A stretch of DNA of 64,000 nt from Eucalyptus grandis (lineage: Eukaryota > Streptophyta > Magnoliopsida > Myrtales > Myrtaceae): NCBI RefSeq assembly GCF_016545825.1, contig NC_052613.1:46482112-46546111 (forward strand). Direction: 5' to 3'. Shown here in pieces: positions 50,091-61,000 of this stretch (within the stretch, counting starts at the first letter, position 1; the number at the start of each line of letters is the position of its first letter). A program made the position numbers and the translations under genes. Below the pieces are notes generated by a model. That model saw only the letters and a list, made by a program, of their open reading frames with translations. It did no database searches and was not told the DNA's origin.

Positions 50091-50550
50091 CCTCGTTCGA
50101 TCGATTGCGGAAGTGATTTTAGGGGGAGGGAGAGGAGGGAGTGTAGAAGACGATCGATCGGGTGATTTTGGGCGTCGAAGATGGAGGAGGAAGAGGGGGC
50201 GTATCTTTTTTTTTTTTAACTTATTGGCGAAGGAAACACGACACCGTCGGACTTCTTCCAGCAGAACAGCGACGTCGGAAACGAAGCCTTATTGAGATTT
50301 GTACGAGCTGCTAGATAAACGCGTTAGCGTTGCGTTTCATGTTATCATTTATTTTGGAAATCTTCAATAGTTTCTTTTACGTGTCTTTTGATCTCGAATA
50401 ATATCGTCGGAATAACAATTTTAGACTGTGATAATCTAAAGAAATTGGTTACTATCTAAAAAAATTGTAAATTTTTTATTCATTGCGGTTCCCCCATCGT
50501 TTCATTTCATCCTCTCTCTCGCCTCGAATTTTTATTTGATATGAGACTAA
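50091..50550. other. ALIX upstream region
   Basis: Contains the ALIX 5' leader and promoter. No clear TATA box was seen in the first 200 bp, consistent with a broadly expressed gene. Confidence 0.45.
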
Positions 50551-51050
50551 AAGTGCACATGATAAAAATTTTATTTATTTATTTATTATTATTTTACTCT
50601 CTAAAACATATTTGGAATAAAAATCCGTTTAATAACATAATTTCATTTTTTATTTTTAAAACAGATTTTTATTTTATAAATAGATTTAGAGTAGAAATCA
50701 AAAGTTAAAATTTTTAACTTTTTTTTCTAGAACAAAAATGAGAAATGAAAACTATTTTCATCTTTAATTCTCGAAACCACCCACCTGTTTCCCATGGGAC
50801 ACCCATCTTTCACCACCCACCCACCCGCCACCGAATGTTGGCCACCGCCCCCTAAAAATATAAATTTTATTTTGTTATGAAACGAATTTTTATTTAGAAA
50901 CATAAATTTTAAGTTATTATCAAACGCGTTTCTTTACTCATAAACTTATTCAGAAAATAGAAATTGAGAAATTAATTTTTTGATAAATATTGAGAAATCA
51001 AATTTTTATTAGAAATTGATTTATGAAATGAAAATATTATCATACGCACA
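50551..51050. mobile_element. Probable MITE
   Basis: Facing termini GTGCACATGATAAAAATTTT and, in reverse complement, GTGCGTATGATAATATTTTC surround AAATAGAAATTT-type arms and a CCACCCACC core. It resembles the MITE at 31320 in overall design. No target duplication could be fixed. Confidence 0.5.
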
Positions 51051-51160
51051 GAGAAAGTTCTCATGAGTACAAGATACAAACTACAACCAACCGATAAAAG
51101 TGGTTGTTCCCTACTGCACATGAACTCAAGGGTCACCTCTGAGAGTGAGACATTGTATTA

Positions 51161-51991
51161 TGAGCCCGTTTGGTTCGGTTTTGGGGAATGCGTTTGCCAA
51201 AATACAAATACCAGTGGGTGAATGAGGTTTTCCAAAATGCAAATAACGTTTGGTTAAATTTGCATTGAGATACAACTTTGGCCAAAATGCCGTTTGGTAA
51301 AATTTGCATTTGTAAATGACTTTTATTAAATTAAAAAAATAAAAATAAAATCTATTTTTCTTTTTTGAAATCCCACCAGGACCGCCGAATGGCCGAATCG
51401 GGCCGCCCGAGGTCACGCAACCTAGGCGGCGGATTGGCCATCCGACCGCCAACACGACCTAGCGACCGTCGCCGAGGTCGCGCGACCAGCGACGGCGGGT
51501 GCGTGACCGGGCGACCGGCGCGGGCGCCGGCGACCGTCGCTGTCGCCCGACCCGGCGGCCGTCGCCGGGTCGCCGACCCCGCGACCGTTGCACAGGGTCG
51601 CGTGACCTTAGGCGGCCGCCTAGGTCGCGCAATCCAAGCGGCCGACACCTGGGTCGCGAGATCTGGGCGTCGCCTAAGGTCCAGCGACGGTCACCGGGGT
51701 CGGGCGACCCTCAAGCGGCGGTTGCCAGTGTGCGCCATCCCTTCGTTGGTGGTTGTCGGCCTCCGATCAGCAGGTTGGAGAAGATGAACAGTAACCGAGC
51801 TACTTGAATTCTCAAGATGTAACTTGCCAATGTACCTCAAGAGCTCCATTTGGCTAAAGACCTTTAGACTCCTTTGGAGATGCAATTGCATCTTGCCAAA
51901 GTCGCGCAAAAATACGAACCAAACACATTTGCATTTGACCAAGGGACTTTAGAGTCCAAACGAGCATTCCCAATGCTGAACCAAACAAGGC
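51161..51991. mobile_element. PIF/Harbinger-type MITE, relative of 19903-20799 in inverse orientation
   Basis: Ends are GAGCCCGTTTGGTTCGG and, in reverse complement, AGCCTTGTTTGGTTCAG. The flank is TTA (51158-51160 and 51992-51994), possibly TTATG. The AT-rich arms and GC-rich CGACC/GGTCGCG core (about 51370-51750) match the family at 19903-20799. Confidence 0.72.
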
Positions 51992-51994
51992 TTA

Positions 51995-54390
51995 TGTCTG
52001 TTCAAGGGAGTTATCGGGTTATACCATCTCTAATCCACCCAATCAGTGATAGAGCTACTGCTCATAGAGGACACCAAAAGGTCTGTGCGATTCAATGTCC
52101 TCTTGATGTGCAAATCCAATCCAAGACATGAAGAGCACATGATGACCCAAACTTGCATAGAACCCGCAAGAAGGGAAAGAACGTGTGGATCGTCTCGGGA
52201 GGGGCCTGTTCTTATTATAAGAAATGTCATAATAAAAAAAGCATCTAGATTTGCTTTTGAAATATTTATGAAAACATGGTTTGCAATCTGCTGTCTCTCT
52301 CGCCACTTCCACTAGCCCATCGGCGCAAAAGGTCGTCTTGCTGTTCACAACTTAAATTAGCATTTCAACTACCACGCGTCATGCACCCAAAAACTTCGTA
52401 AGCTACATAGGATTGGACATCAATCCACAACCATTCATTGACCATTTGGCCGAGTTGTATTCGGCGCAGCCGTAACTCAACTTCATGAAGTTTTGCGAAG
52501 TTAGTAACTAGGAGAGTGTTCAATTACCATTGAACTCTTGTATTGGGGTATTTTTCCACCTTATTCTCACGTTAAGAACTGTTTTAATAATTCTAAAAGA
52601 TTTATAATTCTTACAAAATATATGTTTCGATATACTAAACAGACTAGTTTGTGTTTTTGAGATGAAAATTATGTGCATGTGGATCACATCCTTTTCAAAC
52701 AAAATATGAAATTACGTCAATCAGATTTCTCAAGCAAAATATCAAAGTTATCCCCATAATGGCACTCGTAAAAATCAAAAAGTAACATAGATACAAATGT
52801 TTATAGCTGAGTGCTGCGATTTTTCATTCACACTGTCTAAACCTATATGACTAGGTAATCTAGATGAATTAAAGTAATTTGTAACTATATCATTAGGTGG
52901 CTAGCCCATGACCTTGCCTTTTTCTTTTTCATCCTTCCTTTTAGGGTAAAGTCGTATATACTTTGCATGACGCCCTATATTTAGTGCACTTGAAGTATTG
53001 TCTACTTTGACTCATTTTATATTTAATCTCACGTTTTTGTCATTTAATGTATAAGTAGACACCTTCTCAAGAGGTAACCTATTTTGACAGTGCTCCCACT
53101 TAAGTATACTTACTTTTAGATTTCCAAAGTTCAACATTATCTTGTATGTTAAAAGGTATTTTTGTGAGTTAATTTCAATTTTTACACATAATCGTTCTCT
53201 CACCCATTCTGTATGCATTCAATTCATTCATGTCCCTTTCGCTATTTTAGAAGTCTGTTAGGAACTGCTTATTATCCAAGCATTTTGGTCTCAGTGATTA
53301 CTCTTTACTTTCGTCAAACTAAGTCGTTACACTTTATTAATATGGTTAGAATTTATGTTCAAACCATCTTAAAGGTATAAAACACCCAATAGAATGTTGC
53401 ATTTGGGAGTCCATAATTTTTTGAATCGATCAAACATCACAATCACAACTAAACTGTCAATTAGATTTACTTGAATTGAAGTATGTTTTTCAGGTGGTCC
53501 GATGGAAGCTTTGAATATGCATAATAGAATTAGAAAGAGAAAACTGAAATATAGTCCTATTTTGGGTGAATAAAGAAGCTTTGAAAGTCGTTTCCACAAA
53601 AATTGAACTATTTTTTTTTTAGATAAGTACACTAAAAATCTTAAAATGCATTATGAAAATATAATTGAATTTTAAAACTTTCATAAAGTAAGATCAAGTC
53701 TCAAAACTTGTGAAATTAATGCAATTAAATAATTATGTTAATTTTATTCAACTTGGATAACAAAAAATGATGATATAGCTCTTTTTTAGGTTTTTTTATT
53801 CTACGTGGTGTTGATGTGACTGAAATGATATTGTTTTGTTCCAAATATGATTTTATAACACAAATTTTATTTCAGTTATACTAATAAATAAGGAAAATTT
53901 AAGAAAATATAGAAAAGTAAAAAAGAAGGAAAAAGCAGCAAGCCCTCGTCGCCTAAGTTTTTCTTTTTGTACTTTTTCAAGTTCACTTACTTTTAGTATA
54001 ATTTAGATAAAATTTGCATTAACGAATCATATTTTGATTAAAAAATGATGCACTTGTAGTCGTGCTTTTAATAACATATACACCTCCGTGAGTTAATATA
54101 TTCCATTGTCCCAATTGGATAAAGTCAATGAAAATAATTTTTTCCCAATTGATTGAAAGACCTGATTACATTAATTTGATAAGTTTGAAAATTCAACGGC
54201 ATTTTTTTTAAATTTTTAGAATCTAATTATACTCTCGTTTTTTCAAAGTCCAATGCATTTATTATTATATTATTTTTCGAGCCCTTTGGGTCACCGGCCA
54301 AGCCGCCGAACGGTTCGATGGAACCGGGGCCGGTGGAGACCGCGGACGCGTTTGACCCCACACCTCCCCGTCTCTCTCTCTCTCTCTCTA
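51995..54390. other. Gene-free AT-rich spacer
   Basis: No gene was recognised. About 53610-54230 has TTGTC/TTCAACTTGGA-type text similar to the MULE-MITE arms, with eroded limits. Confidence 0.45.
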
Positions 54391-54400
54391 AAATATATAT
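54391..54400 (+). promoter_or_regulatory. Candidate TATA element of the Lys/Arg/Ser-rich gene
   Basis: AAATATATAT followed by TTAG, just after a CT-rich tract and about 40 bp upstream of the presumed start of the 5' UTR. Confidence 0.4.
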
Positions 54401-54439
54401 TTAGACGCTTCTGGAACAAAACCCCTCTCTCTCTCTTCA

Positions 54440-55885
54440 GCCAAAGTAAACGTCGACACAGCCCTAGCGTCGGAGAAAGCTCGTCGCCACCGCGTTCTCC
54501 GATCGCCTCCGGCCGCCGTTGCTTCTCCTCCGGTCGCCGCCCCCGACGCCGATCCCGGTACGCCCTCCTAGTCCCTTCGATCCGTCGCCCTTTCTCTCTC
54601 GTTCTTTCCGAGCTAGGGTTTCGTGCCGTTCCGGGGTCGCTTGCGTCCGTTTCGACCTTACTGTCTAGGAGCTTCGTCTCCGTTTCCGCGGGGACGGGGT
54701 TTACTGCTACTGTCTGTCGGAAGAGCTTTGTGTTGCGAGGAGCGAGAGTTTTTGGCTTAGTTTCTGCTTTGGCTTCTAGGCGAACGTGCCCAGCGAAGCG
54801 GGGGCAAGTTTGGGCCTTTGTGATTCGTTTGCCGACGGTAGATTAGGGTATATGATCTTTGGCGGAGCTCTCGTGACCTGACGTTTTTCCTCATCTTCTT
54901 TGGAAATTCGCAGATCTGTTCCTCCCATCGCGGTCCTCGCTGATATTTGACGTGCTTCCTCGGTACACACAAGGTAAGGAAGCCTAATCTAATTGCTCCG
55001 GTTGACTCATATTTATTCCTAGAATTCATGGCTCGGAAAAGTGCAAGTCTTTCTTGTGTATGATTAAGGTAATGAATTGTGCTCATTCAGTGGGTGAGAG
55101 TAGGTTTTTGCGGCCTTTGGGCTCAGATGTAAGCAGTAGAGTTTCTTACTGCAAAAAGATGAGGACGCCGCCTGTTTCTTTGAGCTTGAACGTCTACTTG
55201 TGTCGATGCCGAGATGGTCTGAAGATAGAGTGGCTAGTTTGGGAAGTTAATAAAACATTCGATATTTCTTCATTTTGTTGGCAAATGAGCCTTGCTGCAG
55301 GAACCCTTCCTTTTCTGGAATTGATTGTTAAGCTCTTTCAGAGTAGCTTTAGAAAGAGTTCATTGAGGATCATCTCTAAAGAGAATTTCAAGACCGACCG
55401 TTTTTTATTACCCTTCTTTTCATTCCTAAGTCAAGAATATGACAGATACGATTGGTTGGTCTGTGCACTTGTGTTATTACTTTTTTGTATTCTTCTGCTC
55501 CTTGGATGCAATTCAATCCTTCGACGGCCAAATCTCAATTTGTTGAAAGACTTTGATGGCTTCCTTATGAAAACATCAATTTTTATTTTGGTGCAGATGT
55601 ATTCAATAATATGCCACATATTGACATGTATTAGATACCAGTATGATGTCTTGTTTGCTGTTGTGCTTTGACCTGAATGAAATATAGATGGGAAGGAGAT
55701 CTGTAGTGGAAGAGTCCGATTCCTTTTTAGCTATGGTGTGTTTGAATATCGGATGCAGTTAGTGTTTTCTGAATTACTTTTTACTTCCATGATGAATATT
55801 TAGGAATGGGCTATTCTATTGGAGGAACTAACATTGTTTTTTCTCTTTTTTGAGATGTACTTCCGGTCATCATACAAAAATGCAG
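54440..55885 (+). other. Two-intron 5' UTR of the Lys/Arg/Ser-rich gene
   Basis: UTR exon 1 ends at 54557 (CCCG then GTACGC). Exon 2 is 54914-54973 (acceptor CGCAG, donor AAG then GTAAGG). Exon 3 begins at 55886 (acceptor TGCAG), 31 bp before the ATG. Introns are 356 and 912 bp. Open frames inside them are by-products of GC-rich or intronic sequence. The boundaries are consensus calls without transcript support. Confidence 0.6.
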
Positions 55886-55916
55886 GAGTTGAGCTTGTTT
55901 TTATTAGTGTATCCAA

Positions 55917-56906
55917 ATGGACTGCAAGAAGTTCATTCAGTTGGTTGAGGAGAAGAAGAAGAGAGCTCTGGAGAAGAAGGAAGCGCCTTTGAAATGGGAA
56001 CAGAAGCTTGAAGCTGCTGCTAAGGCGAAGGCTGATGCCGAAGCTAAACAGAGGAAGTTGAAGGCTGCAAAACACAGGAGGAGATCTGGATCATCCTCTG
56101 ACAGTGGTAGTGACAGTGATTCCGATGCTAAGGAGCACAAAAAGAGGAGACGATCTCACAAGAAACATAGGAAGGGTGCTCACTCTGGATCCAGTGATGA
56201 TGAGAAGAGGAAGGAGAAGAAGTCAAGGCGCAAACAAAGGAGAGGATCTTCGGGTACTAGTGATGATAGCAGTGATGAGTATGATAGTGAGTTTGAAGAA
56301 GAGAGGAGAAAGAAGCGAAGTCATAAGAGGCGCAGGCATAATGACTCGAGGCCAGATTCTACTGCTGACTCTTCAAGTGAAGACAGTGATGATGAGAGGA
56401 TTCGGAGGAGAAGACGTGCAAGGCATCATAGACACAATAGGAGGGTGAAATCAAGTGGTCCAGATGATTCAAGCGATGAGGAGGAAGCTGCTGTTAGGAA
56501 GAGGAGTCATACAAAGCATCACAAGAGGCAGCAGTACTCGGAGTCCAGTGATTCAGGTTCTTCAAGTGAAGTTGAAGATGGTGAAATAAGAAGGAAGAAG
56601 CATTCAAAGCACCATAAGCATCACAAACGATCGCGCAGCCAGGACTTGGACCTATCAGATTCTGATGAGAATGGACACGATCAAAGGAGTCGATCTTTGG
56701 GCAAGTCATCGGATGACAACCATGACGAAGCTAGCAATGTTTCGAAGAACAAGAAGCATGAGCAGCATCACAAGCATGGTCAGCATCACAAACAGCGGCA
56801 TAATCATGGGAGCGGCAGTACTCTCGAGTCTCAGGCTCCTGGAGAACCTAATGGGGAATTGATGGACAAACCAACTGCAGCAGATGATGTTTGTCATGAT
56901 GCCTGA
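55917..56906 (+). CDS. Lys/Arg/Ser/His-rich nuclear protein, FAM133-like
   Basis: A 329-residue plus-strand protein in one coding exon. The conserved N-terminus reads MDCKKFIQLVEEKKKRALEK, then APLKWEQKLEAAAKAKADAE (about 23-42). That resembles plant proteins usually annotated FAM133-like or as splicing-associated. The rest is low-complexity: blocks of basic residues (HKKRRRSHKKHRK) alternate with acidic and Ser repeats (SSSDSGSDSDSD, DDSSDEYDSEFEEE), and His-rich stretches (KHHKHHKRSRSQ, HQHHKH-type) come late. There is no folded domain beyond the N-terminus. The composition predicts nuclear localisation and CK2-type phosphorylation. A role in RNA processing is inference from family annotation. 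The start lies just after the exon-3 acceptor, with no upstream ATG in that exon. Confidence 0.85.
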   Translation: MDCKKFIQLVEEKKKRALEKKEAPLKWEQKLEAAAKAKADAEAKQRKLKAAKHRRRSGSSSDSGSDSDSDAKEHKKRRRSHKKHRKGAHSGSSDDEKRKEKKSRRKQRRGSSGTSDDSSDEYDSEFEEERRKKRSHKRRRHNDSRPDSTADSSSEDSDDERIRRRRRARHHRHNRRVKSSGPDDSSDEEEAAVRKRSHTKHHKRQQYSESSDSGSSSEVEDGEIRRKKHSKHHKHHKRSRSQDLDLSDSDENGHDQRSRSLGKSSDDNHDEASNVSKNKKHEQHHKHGQHHKQRHNHGSGSTLESQAPGEPNGELMDKPTAADDVCHDA

Positions 56907-58064
56907 GTATCAAAACACTGGGCTTCTTAGTTGCTTGATCTCGTGAGTGCGTGTGCACGCTAATAACTTAACTGATTGGTTTACTCAATGTGCTCGGAAT
57001 CTGTGATTTCATGAAACGTTCCAGGTTCAGCTTTACCTTTTGTTCTATTTCGTGGTTTAAGATTCCTGTGGCGACCTTTGATTCCTCAGTCCTTGTATGC
57101 AACTTCAGCGTTCTTATTGTGATAGCTACAGCAATTTACCTCTTTTTAAAAATATTGACCCATCCAACTTTAACGCGGCCACTATAGCTACGTGGCAGTG
57201 TGGCACAGCTACAAAATGCAATGAGTCAACGCTAAAATATTTGTCGAGATATTGTACTTATTATGGTTTTTGATTAATTATTTAGTATATGTACTCAGCC
57301 AACAAAGGCAGTAGGTGAACATAAGCTCCTGTTTAATGTCCTAAAATAGTGCACCCTGCAGCGGAATCTACTGCACGTACTGCAGTTCCAGACTGTTCGT
57401 GGGCCATAAATTGGATGTGCGGAACACGTTCCCGATCAAGTCTTTTATCAAGAGGATCCAGTCGAAAATTAGGCATAAGATTTGGCGAAAATGTCATTGC
57501 TGTCCTTGGACCTCAACTTCGTCAAACCATCGACACCTTAAAACAAAATCGATCGGCAATTTGGGTTCAACCGCCGAGTTCCAATGAAGGTAAAGAGACC
57601 AATAGCTTGCTGACTGTGAAGGTGAGCGTATGTTTTGATGTTAGACTAACTGTACACGCGGACGAGCTGCTCGACTAAAGGAAGGCGTTTGTTTTGAAAG
57701 CTTGCAAGCATGCGTGCCCGCTTGCCCCGAAAATCAGCGTTGAATATCAGCTGACAACTTGCAAGTACCTGGAGCGCGAGCCTCATTAGGACAGAACGCT
57801 GACCTCGCATTATTTACAGAAAAATGGGCGAGTCCAGCTCGTGATTTCACTCATCACCATAGGAAGTCAAAAAATGATCTTTGTTACTAGTCATAATCTG
57901 ATGGAAGACTATTTTCCATGGCATTCTAACGTACAGCGTATGGAGCAAAAATGTCCAAATTTGGTTTTATTATTCTATTCCGAGCTGAAATGTTATTGAT
58001 CTTCAGCAGCTGGAATGAATAAAATAAATAATAGGTACAACACGTTGATCTCATCCAATTGTGA
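56907..58064. other. Convergent intergenic region
   Basis: Holds the 3' UTRs of the plus-strand RS-type gene and the minus-strand pKIWI502-like gene. The open frame at 57349-57678 matches nothing I know. Confidence 0.5.
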
Positions 58065-61000
58065 TCAGAAGTTCTTCAAAATCTTCTCGCTCGAAACACC
58101 ATCAGCTACAAGAATCGAAGTGATTTCCTGCAAATGGTCGAAAAGAGAACTTTCAATTCAAGGAGTCTCATACTAGCGTTAGGAATAGTATTTAAAGCAG
58201 AAAAATGTAGTGACTTTTTCATTAACAAATAATGCAAATTGCCGCTAGTAATTTACATAAGCTACTTTTTCGTTATATATCTCCTGAACCATCAACCACC
58301 AACTTCAATTTTCTGCTGTAATACGTAAACTGGAACAGGCAATGGGAATGGGGGAAGTTAGGACGTCCCAGGATATAGAACCAGACAAATGGCTGGATTG
58401 CCCTACCACCAATCAGACCTTCGCCAAAGGTTTTTTATGACATGTAAGGACAAAAACTGTTCCATTCCATCCACCCTTAGCGCTGTTGCTCTCCCAAAGC
58501 AGACACAGGACTGGAGCATTGACAAAAAGCAGCAGATAGCCAGAGACCTCAAAATACACCAGACGAAAAGGCTCAAGCCTCTAGCATATTGCCATTCGTG
58601 TCTAAAGTCTATCCAGAGAGTCAAATCCCACAATTTCCTAATGTCCCCAAAAGAAAGTATATAAAAGTAGCAAATTTTTAAATAGGCATGCCAGGTCCTG
58701 CAAGCAGCCAATACTAAACCAAGAACTCCGGCCATACTGTTGATGCAATTCGTGTCAGTGTCTAACTATATATGCCCCTGCTGTATATACAACAGGTTCG
58801 AAAGTAAATCAGCAACAGCTTTCAAGTCTACAAAGTGTCTCCTCCACTTCATGAAGTCCTAGCAGTAACCACTAATTAGATAAAAGTAATTCTTTTCCAG
58901 GTGTTTGGATAGAAGGAATGGAGATGAAAAGTTAACAAAATTTCCACTGGAAGTAAATAAAATGGCTTCACATTTGTCAATTCACTTTCATATTCTCCGA
59001 CAAAAGAAAACTAGGCTGAAATAGAAACATTGGTCTTCTCACAAATCACGATAATTAGAATTTATTCAGAATTTAGTTGGGAAGGGTTCTAAACCAATGT
59101 AGTTTATATCAAGAACCGACAAGAGTTACGAGTCAGATCATGAGAATCATGTTAACTTGGTAGAAAATCATTTATAGGGGTAAAACCAGTAAAATCATGA
59201 AAATTACTTGAAACATTGAATTTTGCGAGTAGCCTTACGTTGAATTACTGGTGATTGTTTTTGCTGCTAAGGTGCACTTTGTTTGGGATTTTGGGCTCTA
59301 AGAAATAAGACAAGCCCATTAGGCATTAGTCAAACATTGTTTCACCGATGCCTACCTTTATAATTTCTAAAAATCAACACAGGAAAGGGCTTTCTGTTCT
59401 TCTTATGTGCAGATAGGGTTTCTAGTTTCCGTTCATACTAAGAGAAAGCTAACTTTTTGTGCTTTCTTCTTGTTCATAAATGGTAGAGGTGCCACCAACA
59501 TTGGCCACCAAAACTGCACTTTAGAATGACAGTAGCATCAGAAAGTGACAAGACTCCAACTATTTAGAACTGCATGAACTTTGTGATATATCTGTGTGTG
59601 CTTAAACTTTCTTAATCAGAGAAACTTTTCAGAAAAGCTAATATAAGTTTTTCTTCCGGAGGAATTTGAGTCTTTTAGAGTGTTGCTATTAGGAAATTAT
59701 ATTCTCTTCACGAGTTCATCTGTAGATACTTTTAAGCACTAATGTCAATTTGAGACTATAATTTGCATTTTCTTGTGAACAATTTTAAACTTTGAGGTAC
59801 TATCTTACTGTTGATTTTACTTCTTCTGAAAAAGTCAATTTCAGGTGCTAATAGATTTACTTGTGTAAGTTTTTGACTCATCCAATTATATGCCTTCAAT
59901 GTTAGTTTTGCTGCTATGGGACATGACCACTTATTTGATTAAATTCTTTGGTCTAATCATATGTACTTTTATGATCATTTTGTTTGAGGCTCATTAATTT
60001 TTTGGAAATTATATTTATAATAAAAAAAAAAAATTAAGATCTTAAGATTCAATATTCCAATCCAATCTATGGGAAAATCACTGATCCTAGACAGAGATGG
60101 AAATGGTATCACTAATTGAAGTGAGAAACCATTTAAAGTGATCAAATAGTAAAACTACCCCAATTGCCACCAGTGCCAGATTACATACCTCCCAAGAACA
60201 GGTCACAATTGCCCAAGTGAGAAATTAGAAGTTTTTTAGAAACTAACCTTTTTAGTACGGGGTCATTTTTCACCAGGGAAAGGCATAAACAGGCAATAAA
60301 ATATCTTCAAGAAAAGCAAAGCTAAGAGTATCTTGGTTAGGAGCTTTGCTTTCCTTCATTGAACCAAGGTAACATGCTCCCTTTAAATATAGAACTTTGA
60401 CTGATACCAAAAAAGTTACAGACTAAAACAGTGCAGACAACGATTGAAAAACAACTCATTTTTCCTACTGTCAGGAAAGGAAATCTAATCCCGACACCTT
60501 GTGGACTTAAACTCGATTAAATGGTCATGTATCAACTTACTAATCAAAAACAACTAGTTTCATTGTAGCTTCCCATCTTTCTTTAACTGGTGGCTCAATT
60601 TCTCTAAGTAGTTCAACATATTAGTGTGAACTTCAAAAACACCAGCAGTTTCAACATATGTTCCCCTGTTATAATTGTAGAAATCAGACCAAACATTTTT
60701 GTTGATAACGAAAACATTATTTACTCATATTCTTAATGAATATAAATAACCAAAACTAGGAACCTATCATTATAAACAAATGGAGTCTAAAACAGAGTCT
60801 CATCTTCACAACATGAAAGAAAATCCCTACTTAACTTGGCACAATGTGAATGCTTGCTTGTTTGTTTACTCCAAATTACTTACAAGATGGGGACTGTATT
60901 TTAGTTAACTAAATCCCTGCACTAAAAAACAATGATTTCCATACTAAAAGCTATTTTGAAAAAGAGAGAGAGAGAGAGAGTGAGTGACCATGAAATTTAA

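Noticed and set aside
49713..50165. 150-residue Gly/Val-rich frame on the plus strand
   Set aside because: Antisense shadow of GC-rich ALIX exon 1.
51352..51807. Arg/Pro-rich open frames on both strands
   Set aside because: They translate the GC-rich core of a MITE and resemble no protein family.
54253..55671. Plus-strand frames of 197 and 205 residues
   Set aside because: They cover the promoter, UTR exons and introns of the Lys/Arg/Ser-rich gene, cross splice sites and match no family.
57349..57678. 109-residue frame in the convergent intergenic region
   Set aside because: No motifs, poor context, and probably 3' UTR or spacer.
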